Below, in pieces: positions 1-5,767 of a DNA stretch of 9,179 nt. Both the position numbers and the translations under genes were made by a program. The DNA comes from Phycisphaera mikurensis NBRC 102666 (GTDB taxonomy: Bacteria; Planctomycetota; Phycisphaerae; Phycisphaerales; SM1A02), in contig CAMBSR010000082.1 in the NCBI GenBank assembly GCA_945870475.1, positions 1 through 9,179 of the forward strand, given 5' to 3'. Under the pieces are notes generated by a model. That model was given only the letters and a program-made list of their open reading frames with translations. It ran no database searches and was not told the origin of the DNA. The stretch's first letter is position 1; the number at the start of each line of letters is the position of its first letter.

Positions 1-1526
1 AATGCGGCCAGGCTCACGATGCCGAACGGCATGTCCGGCTCCTCGAACGCGCCGCGCCAGCTGCGGATGGTGAGGGGCAGCAGCGTGCGGTACGCCTCGG
101 CATCCTCGATGCTGCCGGCGTTGGATTCACCCTGGTACCAGATGGCGCCCTTCACCTTCAGGTTGTCGAACGGCGCGATCATGGCGTTGAACATCGATGC
201 CGGATCGCCGTAGCCGGTGCCAGGCGCCTCGTCCTTCGCGGGGCGCGACGGTGGGCTGGCGATGTCCGTGGCGGAGCGGCCGCGGCGGGCCAGCCACTCG
301 CCCGCGAGCGAGATCACTGCGTCGCCGCCGGTGGGGCATGTCATGCGCATGGCTTCCGGTCCCGATCCGAAGCCACCCTCACCGTGGAGATCGAGCATCT
401 CCACCGCGATGGTGCAGGGACCCTTCTTCATGATCGCGGCGGGCACTCGGTACTTTCGGCCGGTGCCGATGTCGCCGATGGTGTTGGCAATGGCGCGGCC
501 GTTGACGAAGACGATGTCCGCGTCGTCGATCGTCCCCAGTTCCACCAGGCAGTCCTTGCCTTCCCATTCCGCCGGGATCTCCACGTTCCTGCGATACCAC
601 TCGATGCCGTCGAACTCACGGCGAGATTCGTCCTTGCCCCAGACGAGCGGCAAGGTGACCGGGCTCCACGCTTGCGGTTCCTTCGGTTCTCCTGCGGCAA
701 ACCACGCGTCCTTGGCGCCGGGGTCCTCGGCGTTCACCTGGCTCCACCACGCGGTGCCGGCCTCCTGGAAGCGCTTGCGGGCGACTTCGTTGTCGGCTTC
801 GCGTTCCTTCGGAGAGCGCGAGTACCAGTTGTCGATCGCCTTCCGCAGCTCCGCCACGCGCGATGCGTAGAGCGGGTCGCCGCTCAGCGTCGCGGTGTCG
901 GTCCATGGCTCGGCGCGCGTGCCGCCCCAGTTGATCTCCAGGATGCCGATCGGCACGCCGGTCTCCTTGCGCACGTCGCGGGCGAACCAGAACGCCACCG
1001 CGCCCATGCCCGGCGCGGAATCCGGCGAAAGGACCCTCCAGGCCGCGTCGACGGTGAATGCGGGGCGGTTGGCGGTGACGTGCGGTGCACGCAGGAAGCG
1101 GACCAGGGGGTCGTTGGCCACGGCCACGCCGGCAGCCAACTGCTCGTCGGTGCCACCGAGCGCCCACTCCATGTTGCTCTGTCCGCCGGCGATCCAGACG
1201 TCACCCACCACCACGTCCTTGATGGTGACGGAATTTGCGCCGCGTACCTCGAGCGTCATCGGGTCGTCGCTTGCCACGAGGGCGGGGAACTCCATCGAGA
1301 AGTTCCCGGTGGCACTGGCCACCTGCCTGGTGCTGCGGATCAAGGCAGACTTGGCGTCGCGAAGTTCCACGGTGACCTGCTCGCCCGGCTGTGCCATGCC
1401 CCAGACGCGGACCGGCTGGTTGCGCTGGATCACCATGTGGTCGGTGAAGGCCGCCGGGAGCTTGACGTCGGCGATTGCCGGTGCGGTGCAGAGGGCGGCC
1501 AGGAATCCGAGGTGGTGGAAGCGCAT
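1..1526 (-). CDS. Sialate O-acetylesterase (SASA family), exported, C-terminus beyond the window edge
   Basis: The minus-strand frame is open from an ATG at 1526 to the left edge (508 codons visible, no stop), so the protein is 3'-truncated by the window. It starts with a signal peptide: MRFHHL, a hydrophobic stretch, then a likely cleavage after APAIA (residue 19). A small beta domain follows (about 20-105), then the SGNH/GDSL-like esterase core with GGQSNME at 114-120, which places the nucleophile at Ser117. INWGGT lies at 198-203. Residues about 285-355 look like the galactose-binding-type beta insert common in this family (WYRR, LGTIDDAD, VNG). NAMIAPF (447-453) and WYQGESN (463-469) are family hallmarks. 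The catalytic Asp-x-x-His segment should lie past the edge. The family removes O-acetyl groups from sialic acids or other acetylated glycans; the substrate here cannot be read from sequence. I found no frameshift. Confidence 0.93.
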   Translation of the reverse strand, partial: MRFHHLGFLAALCTAPAIADVKLPAAFTDHMVIQRNQPVRVWGMAQPGEQVTVELRDAKSALIRSTRQVASATGNFSMEFPALVASDDPMTLEVRGANSVTIKDVVVGDVWIAGGQSNMEWALGGTDEQLAAGVAVANDPLVRFLRAPHVTANRPAFTVDAAWRVLSPDSAPGMGAVAFWFARDVRKETGVPIGILEINWGGTRAEPWTDTATLSGDPLYASRVAELRKAIDNWYSRSPKEREADNEVARKRFQEAGTAWWSQVNAEDPGAKDAWFAAGEPKEPQAWSPVTLPLVWGKDESRREFDGIEWYRRNVEIPAEWEGKDCLVELGTIDDADIVFVNGRAIANTIGDIGTGRKYRVPAAIMKKGPCTIAVEMLDLHGEGGFGSGPEAMRMTCPTGGDAVISLAGEWLARRGRSATDIASPPSRPAKDEAPGTGYGDPASMFNAMIAPFDNLKVKGAIWYQGESNAGSIEDAEAYRTLLPLTIRSWRGAFEEPDMPFGIVSLAA

Positions 1527-1574
1527 AAACGGATGATGCCCGGATCCGGTCGCCGATGCAATATCGTGGCCGCC
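1527..1574. promoter_or_regulatory. Divergent intergenic region, esterase / peptidase C26 gene
   Basis: Only 48 bp separate the two divergent start codons, so both promoters must be compressed here or lie inside the coding regions. The one AT-rich patch is GCAATATCG (1558-1566). TGCAAT at 1557-1562 is a weak -10 candidate for the rightward gene, about 12 bases before its ATG. No Shine-Dalgarno sequence is visible for either gene. In-frame ATGs at 1533 and 1536 could extend the amidotransferase by 14 or 13 residues, but the extension does not look family-like. Confidence 0.4.
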
Positions 1575-2249
1575 ATGACCTCCCCGAAGCGCCCGTTGAT
1601 CGGGATCACCGCCGACATCGCCCCTGATGACCAGGGGCGTCCACGCCACCAGGTTCGGTCTACCTACGTGGATGCGGTGCTTGCGGCGGGCGGCGTTCCG
1701 GTGATCCTTCCGGCGGATGCCGGTGTGCGCGCGGAAATGCTGCCCCTGCTCCGGGGAGTGGTCATCATCGGGGGCGACGACGTGGACACGCGGCCGTTCG
1801 GCATTCCGCTCCACCCGAAGGCGCAGGTCATGGACCCCGCGCGGCAGGAGGCGGAGTTTGCCCTGCTGCGCGCGCTGGATGCCGTGCCGGCGATGCCGGT
1901 GCTCGGCATCTGCCTGGGCATGCAGCTGATGGGGGTGCATCGCGGTGCGGAGCTCATCCAGCACCTCGGCGACACGCTGCCCGACGCGGACCGGCACCGC
2001 AACGACAGCAAGCATCCCGTGGAGAGCGAGCTCGGCAACGGGTTGGTGGCCAGTTTCCACCACCAGGCGCTCGGATCCGGGGCGGATTTCCGCGTGATCG
2101 GCCGCTCCGACGACGGCGTCATCGAGGCCATTTCCGACCCAGCACGACCCTTCTACGTCGGCGTCCAGTGGCATCCGGAGCGGACCGCCGATCCGGTGAT
2201 GGGCCTTGGCGTGCTCCGTCGGCTCGTGGATGCGGCGCGTCACGGGTAG
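1575..2249 (+). CDS. Class I glutamine amidotransferase-like hydrolase, peptidase C26 (PuuD-like)
   Basis: This 224-residue protein starts RPLIGITAD near the N-terminus, as peptidase C26 proteins do. It carries GGDDVD (66-71, the family GGxD region), the nucleophile elbow GICLGMQ with Cys113, an HHQ segment at 162-164, and the C-terminal HPE with His200 and Glu202, completing a Cys-His-Glu triad. Known members cleave gamma-glutamyl amide bonds, for example gamma-glutamyl-GABA in putrescine breakdown (PuuD); the substrate here is unknown and no other putrescine genes are nearby. E. coli PuuD is somewhat longer (about 254 residues). The ATG at 1575 is chosen because the family N-terminus follows directly. 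It is the first gene of the plus-strand cluster and ends 9 bases before the TlpA-like gene. The reading frame is open far upstream, opposite the esterase, but that part is a shadow. Confidence 0.9.
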   Translation: MTSPKRPLIGITADIAPDDQGRPRHQVRSTYVDAVLAAGGVPVILPADAGVRAEMLPLLRGVVIIGGDDVDTRPFGIPLHPKAQVMDPARQEAEFALLRALDAVPAMPVLGICLGMQLMGVHRGAELIQHLGDTLPDADRHRNDSKHPVESELGNGLVASFHHQALGSGADFRVIGRSDDGVIEAISDPARPFYVGVQWHPERTADPVMGLGVLRRLVDAARHG

Positions 2250-2258
2250 GCTATTTTC

Positions 2259-3200
2259 ATGCTCATTCCCGCCCTGCTCTCGTGCGTCGCTCTCGGTGAT
2301 GTCCTGGTCTCCGGCATGCCGGCACCCGCCTTCACGGCCGACGCGTCCATCAAGGGTGCAGAGGTCAAGGCGCTTGCATCCGGCAAGGTGCACGTGGTCG
2401 AGTTCTGGGCAACCTGGTGCGGGCCCTGCATCGGCAGCATGCCGCACCTCACGCAGCTCCAGAAGTCGAATCCCGACGTGATGGTGATCGGCGTTGCCGG
2501 CTTCGAGCGCGGCAACGACGTGGCGGCCAAGGAAAAGAAGGTGCGCGACTTCATCGCCGCCAAGCCCGAGCGCGCGGACTACACCATCGTGTTCGATGGC
2601 GACGGCACCATGGCCAGCGAGTGGATGCAGGCGGCGCGCCGCAACAGCATCCCCACCGCGTTCGTCGTCGGCATGGACGGCAAGATCGCGTACATCGGTT
2701 CGCCGGATGCCAACCTCGACGCCGCCGTGGCCAAGGCGAAGGGCGTCGCGGCGCCACGCACTGCCAACCAGCCCATGGTGGCGGGGCCAGCGGATGACTC
2801 CGGCAACGGCAAGGGTGCAGCGCCCGCGAAGTCGGTGACGGTCACCGCCCCGGAACGCACGGTCGAGGTCACGGAAGAGCCAACCACCGAGACCGGATCG
2901 TCGAAGTCGACCTCCGCCAGCACCGAAAGCAAGTCAACGACCGTCAACGGCGTGTCGACCACCGAGACCACCACCGTCGAGACGGTGGTGGAGGTCCGGG
3001 ACGGCAAGCGCCGGACGACGGTGACGCGCACGGTGACTCGCTCGAACGGCGAGAATCCCGTGCCCGGCAAGGCATCGAGCAGTGCATCGGGCAGCGCATC
3101 GGGCCGGGCGTCCTCTGGCGGATCCTCCGGTTCGTCTTCCAGCTCGTCCTCCGGCTCTTCTTCTGGTTCCTCCACCGGTTCCGGCAACACCCCGCGCTGA
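2259..3200 (+). CDS. TlpA-like thioredoxin-fold protein with long Thr/Val- and Ser/Gly-rich tail
   Basis: This 313-residue protein has a short hydrophobic N-terminus (1-19), then MPAPAF and a TlpA/AhpC-TSA-type thioredoxin fold: WATWCGPC with Cys54 and Cys57, a central FDGDGTMASEW segment, and the cis-proline loop SIPTAF with Pro132. The fold ends near residue 165. The remaining 150 residues are low complexity: a Thr/Val/Glu-rich stretch (190-262), then almost only Ser, Gly and Ala (272-309). TlpA-like proteins are usually extracytoplasmic thiol-disulfide reductases; export is plausible, but the N-terminus is short for a signal peptide and lacks a clear basic end. The start cannot move upstream, because an in-frame TAG (the stop of the previous gene) lies 9 bases before it; a later ATG at 2316 would drop the hydrophobic segment. 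It sits between the amidotransferase and eboE with gaps of 9 and 6 bases, so co-transcription is likely. Confidence 0.9.
   Translation: MLIPALLSCVALGDVLVSGMPAPAFTADASIKGAEVKALASGKVHVVEFWATWCGPCIGSMPHLTQLQKSNPDVMVIGVAGFERGNDVAAKEKKVRDFIAAKPERADYTIVFDGDGTMASEWMQAARRNSIPTAFVVGMDGKIAYIGSPDANLDAAVAKAKGVAAPRTANQPMVAGPADDSGNGKGAAPAKSVTVTAPERTVEVTEEPTTETGSSKSTSASTESKSTTVNGVSTTETTTVETVVEVRDGKRRTTVTRTVTRSNGENPVPGKASSSASGSASGRASSGGSSGSSSSSSSGSSSGSSTGSGNTPR
2968..2991 (+). repeat. Perfect inverted repeat inside the TlpA-like gene tail
   Basis: CCACCACCGT (2968-2977) and ACGGTGGTGG (2982-2991) are perfect reverse complements around CGAG. They can form a 10-bp, GC-rich stem with a tetraloop in the mRNA. 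The segment codes for part of the Thr/Val-rich tail. It lies about 215 bases before the eboE start and has no following T-run. Confidence 0.7.
3072..3185 (+). repeat. Low-complexity Ser/Gly/Ala-coding tract
   Basis: This tract codes for residues 272-309 of the TlpA-like protein. Its first part reuses GCATCG with AGC/GGC (for example GCATCGGGC twice); the second part is rich in TCC, TCT and TCG serine codons, giving a pyrimidine-rich coding strand from about 3123 to 3176. Such tracts change length easily and usually encode flexible linkers or surface tails. Confidence 0.75.
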
Positions 3201-3206
3201 ATCCGC

Positions 3207-4379
3207 GTGCTGCCCGCGTACTGCACCAACGTCGTCGCGGGCCGCACGCTCGAGGAGACGTGCAGCAACGTCGAGCGCACCTTCGGCGCGGTCCGCGCGC
3301 TGGTTTCGCCGGGTGCACCGTTGCCGATCGGCCTGTGGCTCTCGGCACGCGCCGTCGCGCAGCTCTCGGAATCGATCGATGGACCGACAGCGCTTCGTGA
3401 TCGGCTCGCCGCTGCGGGCCTCGAGATCCGCACGCTCAATGCATTCCCGTACCACCACTTCCACGACGCGGAAGTGAAGGAACGCGTCTACGAGCCGCAC
3501 TGGGCCGACACGCGGCGTGCGCTGTACACGGCGGAACTGGCGGACATGCTGCCGAGCCTGCTCCCGCCGGGCACTGCCACGGCCTCCATCTCCACTGTTC
3601 CCCTCGGCTGGCGCGCGCGATTCAGCCTGGAGGGCTGCGGTGCAAGCATCGGCGTCGCAAGTGCGCTGCTCGAGCAGACGGTTCGGCACCTGGCCCGCGT
3701 GGAGGACCGCACCGGTGTCCGCGTCACGGTCGACCTGGAGCCGGAGCCGGGGTGCATGCTCGACCGCACCGCCGACGTGACGGGGTTCTTCGAGCACGTC
3801 CTGCTGGCTCGCCGCGGCGAACCCGATCCACGCCGCTACATCGGCGTCTGCCACGACGTCTGCCATGCCGCGGTGATGTTCGAGGACCAGCGCACCGTGC
3901 TGCGCGCGTACCGCCATGCAGGCATCCGCGTGAACAAGGTGCAGGTCTCGAGCGCCATCACGGCGGACGGCAGCCCGGAATCGCTCGCGGTGCTGGCCGG
4001 TTTCGCCGAGCCGCGCTGGCTGCACCAGACGTGCGTGCGCGCACCGGACGGAACCGTTCGCTTCCACGCCGACATTCCATGGGCGCTCGCCGCTGAACCC
4101 GTGGGAGAGTGGCGCACGCATTTCCACGTGCCGGTCTTCGCTGCGCGGCTGGGAGTGCTTGGTACCACGCAGGACGCCATCGGTGAGTGCCTGGACGAGA
4201 TCGCCTCGTGGCCTGCGGACGAGCGCCCGCTGGTGGAGCTCGAGACCTACGCATGGGATGCGCTCCCTGACGGCGCGCGCGAGGGAACGGCACTGGTGGA
4301 CGGCATCGTGCGCGAGATCCAGTGGTGTGCAACACGCATGGAATCCGCCGCAGCCGCGGCCGGGAGGTCGGACGCATGA
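3207..4379 (+). CDS. eboE: Metabolite traffic protein EboE (xylose isomerase-like TIM barrel)
   Basis: This 390-residue protein begins MLPAYCTNVVAGRTLEE, matching the EboE family opening (YCTNVH.GETLEE-like). A GTG start at 3207 is chosen for this reason; it lies 6 bases after the TlpA stop and has no Shine-Dalgarno, so translational coupling is likely. The fold resembles sugar-phosphate isomerases and AP endonuclease 2 TIM barrels. Likely metal or active-site residues are seen in NAFPYHHFH (78-86), LEPEPG (177-182), CHDVCH (215-220), NKVQVSSA (243-250), HFHVPVF (305-311) and ELETYAWD (344-351). Length fits the family. In other bacteria Ebo proteins support export of a small molecule or precursor (for example the scytonemin monomer in cyanobacteria); the chemical step of EboE is not established. 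It overlaps the eboC start by 4 bases (ATGA). Confidence 0.88.
   Translation: MLPAYCTNVVAGRTLEETCSNVERTFGAVRALVSPGAPLPIGLWLSARAVAQLSESIDGPTALRDRLAAAGLEIRTLNAFPYHHFHDAEVKERVYEPHWADTRRALYTAELADMLPSLLPPGTATASISTVPLGWRARFSLEGCGASIGVASALLEQTVRHLARVEDRTGVRVTVDLEPEPGCMLDRTADVTGFFEHVLLARRGEPDPRRYIGVCHDVCHAAVMFEDQRTVLRAYRHAGIRVNKVQVSSAITADGSPESLAVLAGFAEPRWLHQTCVRAPDGTVRFHADIPWALAAEPVGEWRTHFHVPVFAARLGVLGTTQDAIGECLDEIASWPADERPLVELETYAWDALPDGAREGTALVDGIVREIQWCATRMESAAAAAGRSDA
4362..4367 (+). promoter_or_regulatory. Shine-Dalgarno site of eboC
   Basis: GGGAGG lies 8 bases before the ATG at 4376, inside the end of eboE. It fixes the eboC start and is the best Shine-Dalgarno within this operon. Confidence 0.75.
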
Positions 4380-5293
4380 ATCGTGGAAATCCCGTGGGTG
4401 CATGGCTCGAGATCATGCGCATCTCCAACGCGCCCACCGTCATCACCAACGTGCTGGCCGGCGTGGCTGTTGGCCTCCAGGCGCGGCTCTCCGACATCTC
4501 CGTGCCGTTCGGCACGGTGACGCTGGTGGGCGTCGGCACCCTGCTTTCCTACGTTGCCGGCATGATCCTGAACGACGCGTTCGACGTGCGCGTTGATTCC
4601 AAGGAGCGTCCGGGCCGGCCGATCCCGTCCGGGCGCATTGCCATGCGGACGGCGCAGTTCGTCGGCGTGGCGATGCTGCTCATCGGCGTGGCGATGCTTG
4701 CGTTCGCCTCGCCGGCCACGTTCTTCTGGGCGATCGCCCTCGGCGCGTGCATCCTGGCGTACGACATGCTGCATTCCATCGTGCCGGGATGCTTCGTCCT
4801 GATGGCTGCATGCCGCGCGATGGTGGTGGTCATCGCGGCGCTCGCCACGAGCCCCGGCACGGACGGGTCGCTCCTCTGGTGGATCGCCGGCGGCACGTTC
4901 GCCTATGTGGCCGCGCTCAGCGTTGCGGCCAAGAACGAGGTGCGCGGCTTCGGCATGGTGGCACGGGTGGCTTCGTGGATCCTGCCCGTGGCGGCGTGCG
5001 CGCCGCTCGGGATGTGGTTCGTCGAGGGAGTGGCGCCCGAGGGGGCGTTCCTCGTGACGGTGGGGATCGGCGCCATTGCGGTGGCGGTCGTGTCCGTGGT
5101 GGCCGGCATCCGGCGCGCGGCCAACGGGGCGGCGCGGTTCGCGGTGCCTGCCGGCGTTTCCATCTGGATCGGGGCGATCCCGGCCATCGATGCGGCCACG
5201 TGCTTCCTGATCGGCCGGCCGCTCCTGGGGCTCCTCTGCATCGGCCTCTGGGGCATGGCCGGGGCGCTCCGGCCGAGGTACGCCGGCAGCTGA
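4376..5293 (+). CDS. eboC: UbiA-like membrane prenyltransferase, EboC
   Basis: This 305-residue, very hydrophobic protein has about eight or nine membrane segments. It carries the UbiA-superfamily first Asp motif NDAFDVRVD (66-74; Asp67, Asp70, Asp74), followed by ERPGRPIPSG (77-86), typical of this branch. The second loop motif is AYDM around Asp130; the Lys/Asp-rich part expected after it is poorly kept. UbiA enzymes attach a prenyl chain to a polar acceptor at the inner membrane using Mg2+; in Ebo clusters the acceptor is unknown. The assignment to EboC rests on the direct partner eboE, whose stop overlaps its ATG by 4 bases (ATGA), and on the sequence style; by sequence alone it could be another UbiA subfamily. 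The start is supported by GGGAGG at 4362-4367. Next is nuoA after 33 bases. Confidence 0.85.
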   Translation: MNRGNPVGAWLEIMRISNAPTVITNVLAGVAVGLQARLSDISVPFGTVTLVGVGTLLSYVAGMILNDAFDVRVDSKERPGRPIPSGRIAMRTAQFVGVAMLLIGVAMLAFASPATFFWAIALGACILAYDMLHSIVPGCFVLMAACRAMVVVIAALATSPGTDGSLLWWIAGGTFAYVAALSVAAKNEVRGFGMVARVASWILPVAACAPLGMWFVEGVAPEGAFLVTVGIGAIAVAVVSVVAGIRRAANGAARFAVPAGVSIWIGAIPAIDAATCFLIGRPLLGLLCIGLWGMAGALRPRYAGS

Positions 5294-5299
5294 GCCGGC
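5282..5299 (+). terminator. GC-rich hairpin across the eboC stop
   Basis: GCCGGC (5282-5287) and GCCGGC (5294-5299) pair around AGCTGA, which contains the eboC stop codon. The stem is 6 bp and all G/C. CTTGCCCTTGC follows rather than a true T-run, so this would be a weak or non-canonical terminator, or an mRNA-end stabiliser. Confidence 0.35.
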
Positions 5300-5307
5300 C
5301 TTGCCCT

Positions 5308-5316
5308 TGCTACCAT
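5308..5316 (+). promoter_or_regulatory. Candidate extended -10 promoter for nuoA
   Basis: TGCTACCAT fits the TGnTAnnAT pattern of an extended -10 element. It ends 10 bases before the nuoA ATG at 5327, so a transcript would be leaderless or nearly so. No -35 element is visible. If translation instead begins at the in-frame ATG at 5351, the leader would be about 28 bases. Confidence 0.35.
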
Positions 5317-5326
5317 TCCGGCCCGC

Positions 5327-5722
5327 ATGCAGCTCCTTGCCGATACCTCCATGGTCAATTACCTGCCGATCGCCATCGCGCTCGTGATGAGCGTGGTCTT
5401 CGCGATCGTCAACGTCGGCGCCAGCCTGCTCCTCGGTCCGGCCCGCGCCGGCGACATCAAGGGTGCCTCATACGAATCAGGCATGGAAGCGATCGGCTCC
5501 ACGCGCAAGCGCTTCAACGTGCGCTTTTTCGTGGTCGCGATGACCTTCCTGCTCTTCGACGTCGAGGTGATCTTCCTCTACCCCTGGGCGGTGGCGTACT
5601 CGCAGCTCGAGCCGCAGAGCCCGATGGCGGGCATCTTCCTGGCGCGCATCCTGTTCTTCATCGCCACCAGCGTCATGGCGTACATCTACGCATGGCGCAA
5701 GGGCGTGTTCCGCTGGGATTAA
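5327..5722 (+). CDS. nuoA: NADH-quinone oxidoreductase subunit A (complex I ND3 subunit)
   Basis: This 131-residue protein is a clear NuoA/ND3. It has three membrane segments (about 12-37, 65-89, 101-122), the conserved loop YESG (49-52) that moves during quinone coupling, RF at 62-63, FDVE (77-80) with its buried acidic residues, and LYPWA (84-88). The subunit sits in the membrane arm of complex I next to the quinone channel. Length is typical. The ATG at 5327 is used; an in-frame ATG at 5351 is an alternative. It is normally the first gene of the nuo operon, but here the next gene is convergent, so nuoB and the other subunits must be elsewhere. It may be read from its own extended -10 or through from eboC, 33 bases upstream. 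Confidence 0.95.
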   Translation: MQLLADTSMVNYLPIAIALVMSVVFAIVNVGASLLLGPARAGDIKGASYESGMEAIGSTRKRFNVRFFVVAMTFLLFDVEVIFLYPWAVAYSQLEPQSPMAGIFLARILFFIATSVMAYIYAWRKGVFRWD

Positions 5723-5758
5723 GCGGCATTCGCTGGGACTGAGCGCATCCGCTGGGAT
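5708..5758 (+). repeat. Three tandem copies of the nuoA 3' end, each a small hairpin
   Basis: CGCTGGGA(T/C) occurs at 5711-5719, 5731-5739 and 5750-5758 (spacings 20 and 19). Copy 1 is the end of nuoA (TTCCGCTGGGATTAA, F-R-W-D-stop). Copy 2 reads I-R-W-D-TGA in a second frame; copy 3 reads I-R-W-D in the third frame. Copies 1 and 2 fold as CCGCT/AGCGG (5710-5714 with 5722-5726) and CGCT/AGCG (5731-5734 with 5742-5745), each with a 7-base loop. Copy 3 runs into a 10-bp palindrome, GGATCGATCC (5755-5764). No T-run follows. The array fills the gap between two convergent genes and may serve as a weak bidirectional terminator. Confidence 0.7.
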
Positions 5759-5767
5759 CGATCCGGC

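Noticed and set aside
384..1574. Long open plus-strand stretch in frame with the amidotransferase
   Set aside because: It lies opposite the esterase, whose family motifs are unmistakable; the amidotransferase family N-terminus begins at 1575.
2259..2285. LLSC near the TlpA-like N-terminus as a lipobox
   Set aside because: The Cys is residue 9, with too short a preceding segment and no basic residues; an ordinary or atypical signal is more likely.
4121..4130. TTTCCACGTG, resembling half a parS, inside eboE
   Set aside because: The right half does not match (9 of 16 overall) and the bases encode the conserved HFHVPVF segment.
2934..4403. Long open minus-strand frame (489 codons) opposite the TlpA tail and eboE
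   Set aside because: Its translation is Arg/His/Ala-rich with no recognisable motif, and the plus strand here codes for a clear EboE. It is a high-GC shadow.
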